From: Pyrodictiaceae archaeon
GTDB lineage: Archaea > Thermoproteota > Thermoprotei_A > Sulfolobales > Pyrodictiaceae
DNA: 58,730 bases
NCBI GenBank assembly: GCA_027062725.1
Contig: JAMOSW010000009.1
Coordinates: forward strand, 1-58,730
Direction: 5' to 3'
Notes under the pieces: model-generated
Told to the model about the DNA's origin: nothing
Seen by the model: only the letters and a program-made list of their open reading frames with translations
Database searches by the model: none
Position numbers and translations under genes: made by a program
In this document: positions 8,409 through 15,641 of the stretch, piece after piece
Layout of the letters: each line of letters starts with the position of its first letter
How positions within the stretch are numbered: the stretch's first letter is position 1

Positions 8409-8450
8409 GAAGTTAACTGCCACTTAACTTCCCGGCCAGTAGATTTAACC
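8409..8450 (+). promoter_or_regulatory. Promoter and inverted-repeat operator of the hepT-mntA pair
   Basis: A perfect 8+7+8 inverted repeat, GAAGTTAA at 8409-8416 and TTAACTTC at 8424-8431, stands directly upstream of a TATA-like AGATTTAACC (8441-8450). Transcription would start near 8470. The arrangement fits an autoregulated toxin-antitoxin promoter, but the binding protein is not known. Confidence 0.5.
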
Positions 8451-8556
8451 CGCCCATGGAGCCTTGAATGGTGCTTCTCTGGGCTGCGCGTGGCGAAGTG
8501 GAGGGGCTCTGCGGGGCGCTGAGGCTGTGGTGCGTGGCGGCGCCGGCCGTGGACGG

Positions 8557-9063
8557 GTGCTGGACGAGTATAGTGTTGAGCGTGTGCTGCGGTTCCTTGA
8601 GGACGCAAAGGAGGCGATCCGGGCGGCCCGTGCGGTTACCGGAGAGAGCCTCGACGTGTTCCTACGCGATATTCGTCTCCGCTTCGCGCTCCGCTACGCC
8701 CTGGTGCAGCTGGTGGAGTCGCTGGCGGCGGCTCTGGCTCCCTGGCTTGAGTATAGCTGTGACCGGGCCCCGGAGACCTACCGGCAGGTCTTCATGCTGG
8801 CGGCCGAGTGTGGGATTCTACCAGCGGATGTTGCCCGGGTTTTGGCTGCCCTAGCTTCTCTGCGGAACATGCTCGTGCACCGCTACTGGAGTGTTGATGA
8901 CGAGAGGCTTTTCCGGGAGACCCGGGCGTCTCTAGAGGTGGCTGAGAGAGCCGTAGAGTGGCTGAGGAGGCTTGTCGGGTATCAGCGCGCTGCTGGAGGC
9001 GAGGAGGCGGAGCACGAGGATCCCGCGGGTGGTGAGGGAGAGGGTTCTCCGCGTTCTCCGTGA
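8557..9063 (+). CDS. hepT: HepT-type HEPN toxin (DUF86-like)
   Basis: HEPN-fold ribonuclease toxin of the HepT/MntA system. The diagnostic RX4HXY motif is intact: R103-NMLV-H108-R-Y110, within an all-helical protein. HepT dimers cleave RNA or tRNA and are silenced by AMPylation of the tyrosine by the MNT partner. The GTG at 8557 (MLDEYSVERVLRFLEDAK) is the likely start. The frame is open back to 8464, but that part is low-complexity and would begin close to the predicted transcript start. The glycine/glutamate-rich C-terminal tail (after residue 120) is encoded where mntA already overlaps by up to 92 bp, and may be non-functional. Confidence 0.85.
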   Translation: MLDEYSVERVLRFLEDAKEAIRAARAVTGESLDVFLRDIRLRFALRYALVQLVESLAAALAPWLEYSCDRAPETYRQVFMLAAECGILPADVARVLAALASLRNMLVHRYWSVDDERLFRETRASLEVAERAVEWLRRLVGYQRAAGGEEAEHEDPAGGEGEGSPRSP

Positions 9064-9430
9064 GGCGCTTCTCCGCCGGGGGGAGGTTAGGCTCGCCCTG
9101 GTGTTCGGTGGGTTCCTGGTTCCGGGGAAGCCTGTGCGTGACATAGATGTGGCCGTCTATACGGGCTACCGTGTGCCCGAGGAGGAGATGTACCTATACA
9201 TGGATGAGCTCGGCGAGTACATCGAGAGGGTCCTCCGCAGCGCCCTGGACCTCGAGAAGGCGGTGGACGTGGTGCTACTCGAGTATGCGCCCCCTATGCT
9301 TAGGGCAGCTGTACTCCGTGGGGGCCGGGTGCTGGTTAACCGTGAGCCGGGGGCCCGCACCCTGCTCCTCCTACACGCCCTCGACGATCTCCAAGGCCTC
9401 AGACTGGCTGGAAAGAAGCTAAGAGGCTAA
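8972..9430 (+). CDS. mntA: MntA-type minimal nucleotidyltransferase antitoxin
   Basis: Minimal nucleotidyltransferase that neutralises the adjacent HEPN toxin by adding AMP to its active-site tyrosine. The pol-beta type signature is LVFGGFLVPGKPVRDIDVAVY, a GG followed by the metal-binding D-x-D, with a third acidic residue in KAVDVVLLE. A classic GSxARG becomes GGFLVPGK here, a modest deviation. The TTG at 8972 follows GAGGAGG too closely, so a GTG further in (MVRERVLRVLREALL) is possible. Overlap with hepT implies translational coupling. Confidence 0.82.
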   Translation: MSGISALLEARRRSTRIPRVVRERVLRVLREALLRRGEVRLALVFGGFLVPGKPVRDIDVAVYTGYRVPEEEMYLYMDELGEYIERVLRSALDLEKAVDVVLLEYAPPMLRAAVLRGGRVLVNREPGARTLLLLHALDDLQGLRLAGKKLRG

Positions 9431-9507
9431 GTGATGGCTGCGGCGTAGGGCCCTAGGATGCCCGGGGAACAGTGAACCAGGGCCACGGGGGAGGCGGTGA
9501 GGAGGGG

Positions 9508-9512
9508 AAAAA
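9508..9512 (-). terminator. T-run terminator after octaheme cytochrome
   Basis: Five T residues on the minus strand about 37 bases after the cytochrome stop, followed by a C-rich stretch. Confidence 0.45.
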
Positions 9513-9548
9513 GAGTCGGCGACGCCTATGTGTGGATAAAGAGGACTT

Positions 9549-10712
9549 TTAGCTCTCGGGCTTCTGCTCCTTGGCTAGGTCCTTTAGGTACTTGGCAGAT
9601 ATCGGTTTGCCGCCGTTTATCAGTGCCTTTTCGGGGTCTATCGTCACAGTCTTCCATGGCTGCCATTTACCTGTCTTCTCGTCGAACACCACTAGCTGGA
9701 ACTTGTACTTGACGCCCTCGACTATTGGTATGACGCCCTTGGCCCACTCCAGCTTGCCCTCCTTGCTGTTCCACCATGTTAGTGTTACCTCGCGCTTCTC
9801 GGCCATCTCCTTCGTCACCGGCGTGCCGTGGCAGTCGTTACAATGTTTGCCCTCCTCAACGACTATGTGGGGGAACTGTGGGGCTATGTCTATCTGGTAG
9901 GTGTTCTTCTCCTTCCAGACAACAACCATCATGTTGGCACTGTGTATCTGGTTGAACTTTGTGTCATTGACCAGCAGCACCCAGCCAACTATCGGGTAGG
10001 CCTTCTTTATCACCTTGTGGAGCGTCGTATAGCTCTTGTACGCTATGTCGAAGTGGCAGTTGTAGCAGGTCACAACGGTAGGCACGTGGCAGGCGGTACA
10101 GTGGAGGTCGGTGAGGTGCTTCCGGTGCTCTGGTATGAAGCTAAACGGGTAAGGCGCATAACCATCCATGTGGCAGTCCTTGCAGTCCCTCTTCAGCGCC
10201 TCCCTCATCGTCTTATAGTCTCCCATGGCGTGTACTTCCTTGCTGTCATGGCAGCTGCTGCAGGTATAGCCTATCCCGGCTAGGTGCACATCACTTGGTA
10301 TGACGCCCTTCTTGCCTAGCGCGATTGCCTTGGCCTCTCTGCCGTGGCAGCCTAGACACGTCTCGGTCCTTGATGCAACATCGACGCTAAAATCAACAAC
10401 CTTGCCATCCTTGACTTCTGCGTGGCATGTTTCACAGCCTTTAAGCACTGTGCCATCGGGAAGCTTCTTGACGTGGCACTTGACACAGAAGAGGTTCTCG
10501 TATGGCACGCCAGTCTTGTTGCCTAGACCCCGCTCGTACCAGTACCTCATACCCTTGGTTGTTGCGTGCAGTGTAGACACGAACTGCATCTCTGAGAGGC
10601 TCTGCCCTGATATCTGAATGAGTGGGTCATTCTGCGCTGCCGTAATGGCGCTATGGAACATGGCTGCCGCCACGGCAGCGACAGCCATGGCGATCAGCAG
10701 CCGTCGCACCAT
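9549..10712 (-). CDS. Secreted octaheme c-type cytochrome
   Basis: A 387-residue exported protein with eight CXXCH heme-binding motifs (CVKCH, CETCH, CLGCH, CSSCH, CKDCH, CTACH, CYNCH, CNDCH), at about residues 76, 93, 119, 151, 177, 205, 216 and 291. Seven hemes lie within 145 residues. A 65-residue heme-free insert precedes the eighth, and about 90 heme-free residues close the protein. The N-terminus VRRLLIAMAVAAVAAAMF is a signal peptide or anchor. The ATG at 10712 has GGTGA eight bases upstream and replaces the TTG at 10727. There is no C-terminal anchor. Role: electron transfer outside the membrane, perhaps to minerals or sulfur. It is not an obvious nitrite or hydroxylamine enzyme, since no CXXCK or other active-site heme is visible. 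Confidence 0.9.
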   Translation of the reverse strand: MVRRLLIAMAVAAVAAAMFHSAITAAQNDPLIQISGQSLSEMQFVSTLHATTKGMRYWYERGLGNKTGVPYENLFCVKCHVKKLPDGTVLKGCETCHAEVKDGKVVDFSVDVASRTETCLGCHGREAKAIALGKKGVIPSDVHLAGIGYTCSSCHDSKEVHAMGDYKTMREALKRDCKDCHMDGYAPYPFSFIPEHRKHLTDLHCTACHVPTVVTCYNCHFDIAYKSYTTLHKVIKKAYPIVGWVLLVNDTKFNQIHSANMMVVVWKEKNTYQIDIAPQFPHIVVEEGKHCNDCHGTPVTKEMAEKREVTLTWWNSKEGKLEWAKGVIPIVEGVKYKFQLVVFDEKTGKWQPWKTVTIDPEKALINGGKPISAKYLKDLAKEQKPES

Positions 10713-10758
10713 GCCACTTTTCACCAATTAATAATGGTAGATGGGCTGTACAAGTAAG

Positions 10759-10777
10759 CTTAAAAAATATGACGTCA
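10759..10777 (-). promoter_or_regulatory. Promoter of the octaheme cytochrome gene
   Basis: Minus-strand TATA-like ATATTTTTTAAG (10770-10759) about 45 bases before the start codon. It is abutted upstream by the perfect palindrome TGACGTCA (10770-10777) and then by CAAATCATAGAAA (10776-10788), which recurs at 7601-7613. Regulation by a protein bound next to the BRE/TATA is plausible. Confidence 0.45.
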
Positions 10778-11006
10778 AATCATAGAAAAAATTAGAGAAT
10801 AATTAGTAAGAACAATAAGAATGTGAATACGAGAACCTCGCTAAGAAAGCTAAGAAAGACGATAAGGACAACCCTAGGAGCGCCACTAAGGGCAGCACAG
10901 AGAGGAGCACATAAAGCGCGAGTAGAAGCACGCACACACGCTAAGAGCACCATACTGCCCGAAGCTTGAAGCCACAGTAGAAGGCCCGTGTGCACCCTAA
11001 GAACTG

Positions 11007-12368
11007 CTAGTCGGGAGGGCACTTCTCCGGCCTACCGCTGGGCCGGTCCCTCTTGGGGTGTCTTGTGACCCTCTTCTCGAGCTCGCGGCGGAAGCTCTCG
11101 ACCAGGTTGTCGAGCTGCCCCGGTTCGCCCTCCACGGCGGCCCGGTGCGCGTAGACTATGAGAGGCCTGTAGAGCTTCTTTATGAGGCTCTCGGCGAAGT
11201 CCTGGGCCAGCTTCTCGACTATAGTGGAGGCGCCGTCGACGCCTGCGCCGCGGAGCCGCGAGGCCAGCTCCTCCAACTCCTCCCGTGACACTATCCTCGC
11301 ATACTCCATCATCGTGGCTATGGCTTCGTCGGCGGCCCTCCTCCTCCACGCCTTAGCGAATAGGCCGAGCTGCTCCTCAACTATGCGCTCTGCCTTGGGG
11401 ACCTCGCGGCGTCTCCGCTCAAGCGTCTCCTGGATGACACGCTCTAGGCCCTGGAGGCCGATATAGCCCAGGTGGCTGGGCACGGGGGTCTCTACCGCCG
11501 GCGGGTTCGAGATGTCGACGACGAGGCTGCCGGGCCTCATCCGCTCCAGCATCTCGCGCCGAAGCAGGGGCTCCTCGACCGTCACCGCGGCGAAGACTAC
11601 GTCGCTGCGGGGGAGGAGCTCGGGCAGCGCGTCGAGGCCAAACGCCTCGCCCCTCACTTCCTCGGCGAGCTTCACGGCCTTCTCAACGGTTCGGTTGGCG
11701 ATGAGTATCCTTGCGCGGGGCGCCCTCTGGCGGACGAGCCTTGCGACTATGCTGCCCGCCTCGCCGGCGCCCACGACCAGCACGGTGCGCCCATTGTAGC
11801 TGCCGATTATCTTCTCCGCCGCATGCACAGCCGCCCCAGGTGCGCCCACGTTGCCATAGCTTATCATAGTCTTGCCGCGGACTAGCTTCCCGGTCTTAAT
11901 GGCATAGTGGAATAGGAGGCTCATGTACTTGTAGGCGTAGCCGTGCTCCCTCGCGTACTCGTAGGCCCTGGAGACCTGCCCCAGTATCTCGTTCTCGCCG
12001 AGAATAGCCGACTCGAGGCCCGAGGCGACGCGGAAGAGGTGACGGGCAGCCTCCTCGCCCCGGAGCACCCGGGCGTAGGAGGCGTAGGGCCCAAGGAACT
12101 CCTCTACCTTGACCAGGAACCGCGGGTCAGGGGCGAGGGCGTAGACCTCGAAACGGTTACAGGTAGCGAGAACGACCAGCTCCTCGGCGTAGGGCGCCAG
12201 AGTCTCATAGGCCTCCTCTACGCGGTTCTCGAGCGCGCCCACCGCATCCATGGGAGCCCACTTATGGGTAACCGCTACGGCCACCAGGCTCTCAAGGCTA
12301 TGCCCAACGGCAGACTCCTCCGCAACCACAGTGACGCCACGCCTAACACAGTCACGAAGCCTCTCCAT
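11007..12368 (-). CDS. hemA: Glutamyl-tRNA reductase
   Basis: First committed enzyme of C5-pathway tetrapyrrole synthesis: it reduces glutamyl-tRNA to glutamate-1-semialdehyde with NADPH. Catalytic cysteine in VVLATCNRFEVYA (Cys70 from this start), the LESAILGENEILGQV region, and the NADPH-binding VVGAGEAGSIVARLV are all present, followed by a helical dimerisation domain. The ATG at 12368 has GGAGATGG upstream; the frame is open to 12425, and an ATG at 12377 is also possible. The other hem genes are not adjacent, which is unusual. The neighbour is an octaheme cytochrome that consumes much heme. Confidence 0.93.
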   Translation of the reverse strand: MERLRDCVRRGVTVVAEESAVGHSLESLVAVAVTHKWAPMDAVGALENRVEEAYETLAPYAEELVVLATCNRFEVYALAPDPRFLVKVEEFLGPYASYARVLRGEEAARHLFRVASGLESAILGENEILGQVSRAYEYAREHGYAYKYMSLLFHYAIKTGKLVRGKTMISYGNVGAPGAAVHAAEKIIGSYNGRTVLVVGAGEAGSIVARLVRQRAPRARILIANRTVEKAVKLAEEVRGEAFGLDALPELLPRSDVVFAAVTVEEPLLRREMLERMRPGSLVVDISNPPAVETPVPSHLGYIGLQGLERVIQETLERRRREVPKAERIVEEQLGLFAKAWRRRAADEAIATMMEYARIVSREELEELASRLRGAGVDGASTIVEKLAQDFAESLIKKLYRPLIVYAHRAAVEGEPGQLDNLVESFRRELEKRVTRHPKRDRPSGRPEKCPPD

Positions 12369-12583
12369 GCCCACCATCTCCGGTCCCACAGCGCCGCCAA
12401 TCGCCGAGAGCCACGGCCGGTGCATACAGGGCCTCTAGAGACACTCTACCCCCACTAACACAGCCACCACTCCCGGGGGGCCGGCAGCGGCCCCGACCGG
12501 CAGCGGGGCAGCACCCTTCTCCCCCAGGGCGGGACCGGTAGACGGCCCGCCCGGGGCAGAAGGCCAACCATATAGTCTATCAC

Positions 12584-12621
12584 GATTAATCCCACCACCG
12601 TTGTTTAAATAGATTAATCCC
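12584..12621. promoter_or_regulatory. TATA box flanked by direct repeats GATTAATCCC
   Basis: GATTAATCCC occurs at 12584-12593 and again at 12612-12621, with GTTTAAATAG (12603-12612) between. The TATA-like element is nearly symmetrical and could serve both hemA (minus) and the HTH_10 regulator gene (plus). The repeats sit where a repressor or activator would act. Confidence 0.5.
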
Positions 12622-12715
12622 TACAGTGCCGGCCACGGGGACGTGGCAGGGGCGGCAAGGGAACACTTGTAGACCGCGGACCACGGTATAGCCCTAGTCT
12701 CGGTGCACGGTAGCT

Positions 12716-13510
12716 TTGATAGGCCAGACGCCAGCCCTCGTCTTCTGCATATACCGCGGCAGCCAGCAGTGTAGGGTGCAAGAGCTGCTCCGCAAGACGG
12801 TTGACTACTGCGGCTCCCCCGGAGTGACCGCCTGCCGGGTGGGGGAGGGCCAGGAGCTTCTGCGGCCCAGCATCGCCGCCCGCCTGCTTTACGTTAACCG
12901 CGACCGCCCGGACCTGGTCGAGGTCTGGCTCCGCGTCAGCGGCGACTATGGCGTGCTGGAAGCGTTCACGACAGTGTTGAAGAGGGAGAGTGGCGTCTCC
13001 TTCCAGATCGTCCAGTCCAGCCGCTACAGCATGATTGTCCGCGTCCTCTTTCCCCGTGAGCCGCGCTGCCTCTCCTGCAAGTGGTGCCCCCTCGTATCAT
13101 CCCCCCTAGGCTCCATGGTGCGCAGTATAGTATTCACCCCCGAGTTTATGCTGCTCGAGCTGCTCGTGGCTAAGCCGCAGGCGCTGCGGGAGCTGGAGCA
13201 TCGGGGCTGCCTGGTGGTCAGCAGCGTGCCCGTCGATGGCGTGGACTACAGCCTCACGGAGAAGCAGGAGTACGCCCTCGTGCAGGCATTCATGGAGGGC
13301 TACTATAGCTACCCCCGCCGTGTCTCCGTCAAGGAGCTTGCGGCGAAGCTCCGTGTCTCGAGCAGCGCCCTCGCAGAGCTACTGCGGAAGGCTGAGCAGA
13401 AGATAGTCGAGAAGTACATCATCGAGGAGCTTCCCCACTACCTGGTCCAGCACGTGCTCCGGCGGCCCAGGCTCCGCGAGCCCAGGCGCCGCGTTACGGG
13501 TACAGACTAG
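12716..13510 (+). CDS. HTH_10 (bacterio-opsin activator type) transcription regulator with CxxCxxC
   Basis: C-terminal HTH_10 domain at about residues 180-235, LTEKQEYALVQAFMEGYY through SVKELAAKLRVSSSALAELL, the family of archaeal Bat/DmsR-type regulators. The N-terminal 170 residues are a sensor region with seven cysteines before residue 125, including C118-LS-C-KW-C124. That cluster could bind a metal, an iron-sulfur centre or heme, or respond to redox state; this is inference. It is divergent from hemA, and its promoter region carries paired GATTAATCCC sites. The TTG at 12716 has no clear ribosome site, so the true start is uncertain. Confidence 0.8.
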   Translation: MIGQTPALVFCIYRGSQQCRVQELLRKTVDYCGSPGVTACRVGEGQELLRPSIAARLLYVNRDRPDLVEVWLRVSGDYGVLEAFTTVLKRESGVSFQIVQSSRYSMIVRVLFPREPRCLSCKWCPLVSSPLGSMVRSIVFTPEFMLLELLVAKPQALRELEHRGCLVVSSVPVDGVDYSLTEKQEYALVQAFMEGYYSYPRRVSVKELAAKLRVSSSALAELLRKAEQKIVEKYIIEELPHYLVQHVLRRPRLREPRRRVTGTD

Positions 13511-13571
13511 GCCTCTAGTGCACCGGTGCACCACCCAGTGCACCCACCCGTCCGCCTCGCCGGCGCCGCGG

Positions 13572-13940
13572 CTAGAGGAGCCTGGATCGCTTCTTCATGC
13601 CGCCCAGCCTAGAGAGGAGCTCCTTGAGCGGCTCCGGGTCCCCCCTCTCTAGGGCCTCCAGCGCCGCCTCGGCCTCGGCAGGGGACCCCACGAGCCCCAC
13701 GAGGATGTTGAGAAGAATGTAACGGGCCTTCCCGCGGTCTCCCCGAGTATAGGCTAGCACCGCCTCGTAGGCCTTGCGGGGATCCTCGACCAGGAGGTGG
13801 GGGAAGTCACGGCGCGCTATGCGGAACGCGTAGCTGTTTAGCAGGGCCAGCAGGCCAGCACCCATGTAGCGTAGGCGCGCCGCGATAGCCCTGGCGGGGT
13901 CCCCCACGGCCCGGACACCTATCCACCGCTGCAGGCCCAT
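13572..13940 (-). CDS. Small helical protein of unknown function, last gene of pilus cluster
   Basis: A 122-residue, probably all-helical protein beginning MGLQRWIGVRAVGDPARAIA and ending in a basic tail (MKKRSRLL). No motif I can name. It follows the KaiC-like gene by 67 bp on the same strand and is probably co-transcribed with it. The DPARAIAARLRYMGAGLLALL segment resembles regulatory output domains found in archaeal signalling proteins, but I would not assign it. Confidence 0.65.
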   Translation of the reverse strand: MGLQRWIGVRAVGDPARAIAARLRYMGAGLLALLNSYAFRIARRDFPHLLVEDPRKAYEAVLAYTRGDRGKARYILLNILVGLVGSPAEAEAALEALERGDPEPLKELLSRLGGMKKRSRLL

Positions 13941-14007
13941 CCTCCATGCATGTAGCGTCTTTCTTCTCCGTTATGCCGCTGGCGTGCTTCTCGCCTACCT
14001 GCGGGGT

Positions 14008-15525
14008 CTAGCCTATGCAGCCGGAGCGGAAGAGGAGCTCCGTATTGAGGATGATTAATGTTTCTACTCTGCCGAAGAGGCCGGCAAACTCGACAGTATA
14101 GCTCTGGCCCACATGGTCGCTCTCTAGGAGGAAGTGCGGCTCACCTATGTAGATAGCCACGTCTGCCATCGTGGCAGCGAGACGGCGGTAGAACTCTTCC
14201 CGGCTATAGCTACTAAACGTGTATATTGACGTTACGCGTCGTTTCTTGTTTCGCAGCATAAGGTTGTAGACGAGCTCCTGGTACTCGCGTTGATCAGCGA
14301 ACACTTCGAGTATGTCGACTCCCTCTAGTATAAAGATGTCAGGGTTGTCGCGGTCTACAGTGGTGCGTATCATGTCGTAAATCTCTGTGAGCGTGTAGGC
14401 GGTCGGGTTGAACGAATAGATACTGAGGTGGCGTGCGGCGAGTCGCTCAGCGGTCTCCCGGTCGTGGTGGGCGAGGTTGAGGAGACAACGGACTAGGTTG
14501 TGGAAAGATGTTGGACTAGACTTGGCGCTCATAACGGTTATCTTCGGCTTGTACCTTGTTATCAGTGCTGCGACTACCAGCGATATGACGTGCTTGCTGT
14601 CGAGGGTAGGGTAGTGGCCTAGGATAACCTGGGCGCCCCGGGGGATCGTAAACACGGCCGAGGCGAGCTCCTTGAGTTCCGTTACCTTGCTTCGTACTGT
14701 GCAGACGGGTGTGCGGCGTGAGAACTCGGCTATTGCGGAGGCCACGTTGAACCTCCTCGTGAGGTCGAGTGGGGGCACCTCCTCCGGAGCCTCGGGCAGG
14801 CTCAGCTCCACCACGATGCCTGGCCGGATGTAGAAGGGTATCTCGGCCTGCCTTATGGGCGCCCATCGGGCCTTCCTGAGCTCCAGTATGCGCTTCACCT
14901 TGCCCTGGTGGGTTTCGAACCGGAGTATGATGACAGCGTCAACTATGAACTCCTCTATGCCGTACCCGACTGTTTTGGCGCCGTAGGGATGCTCGGCTAT
15001 CAATACGGTGGTTACGTCCATCTGCTTGACGCCGTTGACGAAGAAGTTCTGGACCAGCTCCCTTATCCGGGCCCGGTCCCGTATTATCTGGAGCATTGCG
15101 GTGACGCTGTCAACTACTAGCCTCTTCGCCCCGGTCTCAGCAACGAGCTGCAATATCTTCTCCAGCTGGGCAACCAACGCATCCTCGTCTACTATTGTCA
15201 GTGCCTCTTTGTAGTGGAAGAGGCCCTTCTCCTCAAGCCTCTGAAGATCCATTCCAAGCATGTTCATGTGGACCATGAAGTCTTTCTTAGTCTCGACGAA
15301 GTTCACGTAGATGCCGGGTTCGCTGCCCCTCACCGCACCCTCATAGAGGAACTTGGCGGCAATAGTCGACTTGCCTGTGCCCGGGTTGCCCGCAAGCAGG
15401 ACAAGCGCGCCCCGCGGAAACCCGCCTAACAGCAGCTTGTCTAAGCCACTGATGCCGGTAGGGACTAGCTCGAGGCTCAGCTCACTACCCCGGCTTCTCC
15501 GTGGCGAGGCAACACCCTCAGACAT
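14008..15525 (-). CDS. KaiC-like RecA-family ATPase with degenerate second half
   Basis: The N-terminal half is a complete KaiC/RadA-type ATPase: PTGISGLDKLLLGGFPRG, Walker A GNPGTGKST at 46-54, and Walker B LVVDSVTA near 145. The second half (about 265-505) keeps a similar alternation of strands and helices but lacks a P-loop, so it looks like a KaiC CII-type domain that has lost ATP binding. Such proteins act as regulators or assembly ATPases; FlaH/ArlH of the archaellum is a single-domain relative. It sits directly after the pilus secretion genes, separated from them by a GC hairpin, so a role in pilus control is likely but unproven. Confidence 0.85.
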   Translation of the reverse strand: MSEGVASPRRSRGSELSLELVPTGISGLDKLLLGGFPRGALVLLAGNPGTGKSTIAAKFLYEGAVRGSEPGIYVNFVETKKDFMVHMNMLGMDLQRLEEKGLFHYKEALTIVDEDALVAQLEKILQLVAETGAKRLVVDSVTAMLQIIRDRARIRELVQNFFVNGVKQMDVTTVLIAEHPYGAKTVGYGIEEFIVDAVIILRFETHQGKVKRILELRKARWAPIRQAEIPFYIRPGIVVELSLPEAPEEVPPLDLTRRFNVASAIAEFSRRTPVCTVRSKVTELKELASAVFTIPRGAQVILGHYPTLDSKHVISLVVAALITRYKPKITVMSAKSSPTSFHNLVRCLLNLAHHDRETAERLAARHLSIYSFNPTAYTLTEIYDMIRTTVDRDNPDIFILEGVDILEVFADQREYQELVYNLMLRNKKRRVTSIYTFSSYSREEFYRRLAATMADVAIYIGEPHFLLESDHVGQSYTVEFAGLFGRVETLIILNTELLFRSGCIG

Positions 15526-15622
15526 GGCGACCTAGCCCCTACCTATAGGGTGGGCCAACCCGGCGGCTAGAATAGGCGTCCCTCCGCGCCAGTGCGGCGT
15601 CCCCAGGGGAAGGGCCGGCGGG

Positions 15623-15640
15623 GCCCCCTTCTTGGGGGGC
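15623..15640. promoter_or_regulatory. Strong GC hairpin between pilus membrane gene and KaiC-like gene
   Basis: GCCCCC-TTCTTG-GGGGGC is a 6-bp perfect stem placed directly after the stop of the second T2SF gene. No T-run follows, so it may stabilise or process the transcript rather than terminate it. Confidence 0.35.
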
Positions 15641-15641
15641 G

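Noticed and set aside
7530-8460. Replication origin in the AT-rich region
   Set aside because: No origin-recognition-box repeats and no cdc6/orc1 gene nearby. AT-richness and skew alone are not enough.
8232-8522. 96-residue plus-strand frame before hepT
   Set aside because: Lies in G/T-biased sequence, lacks a ribosome site and runs through the inverted-repeat operator and TATA box of the toxin pair.
10792-11022. 76-residue hydrophobic minus-strand frame after hemA
   Set aside because: Hydrophobicity reflects the T-rich terminator region, and it begins inside the end of hemA without a ribosome site.
12584-12621. GATTAATCCC pair as a CRISPR remnant
   Set aside because: It resembles the start of some crenarchaeal CRISPR repeats, but only 10 bases match, the spacing of 28 is too short for a repeat-spacer unit, and a TATA box lies between.
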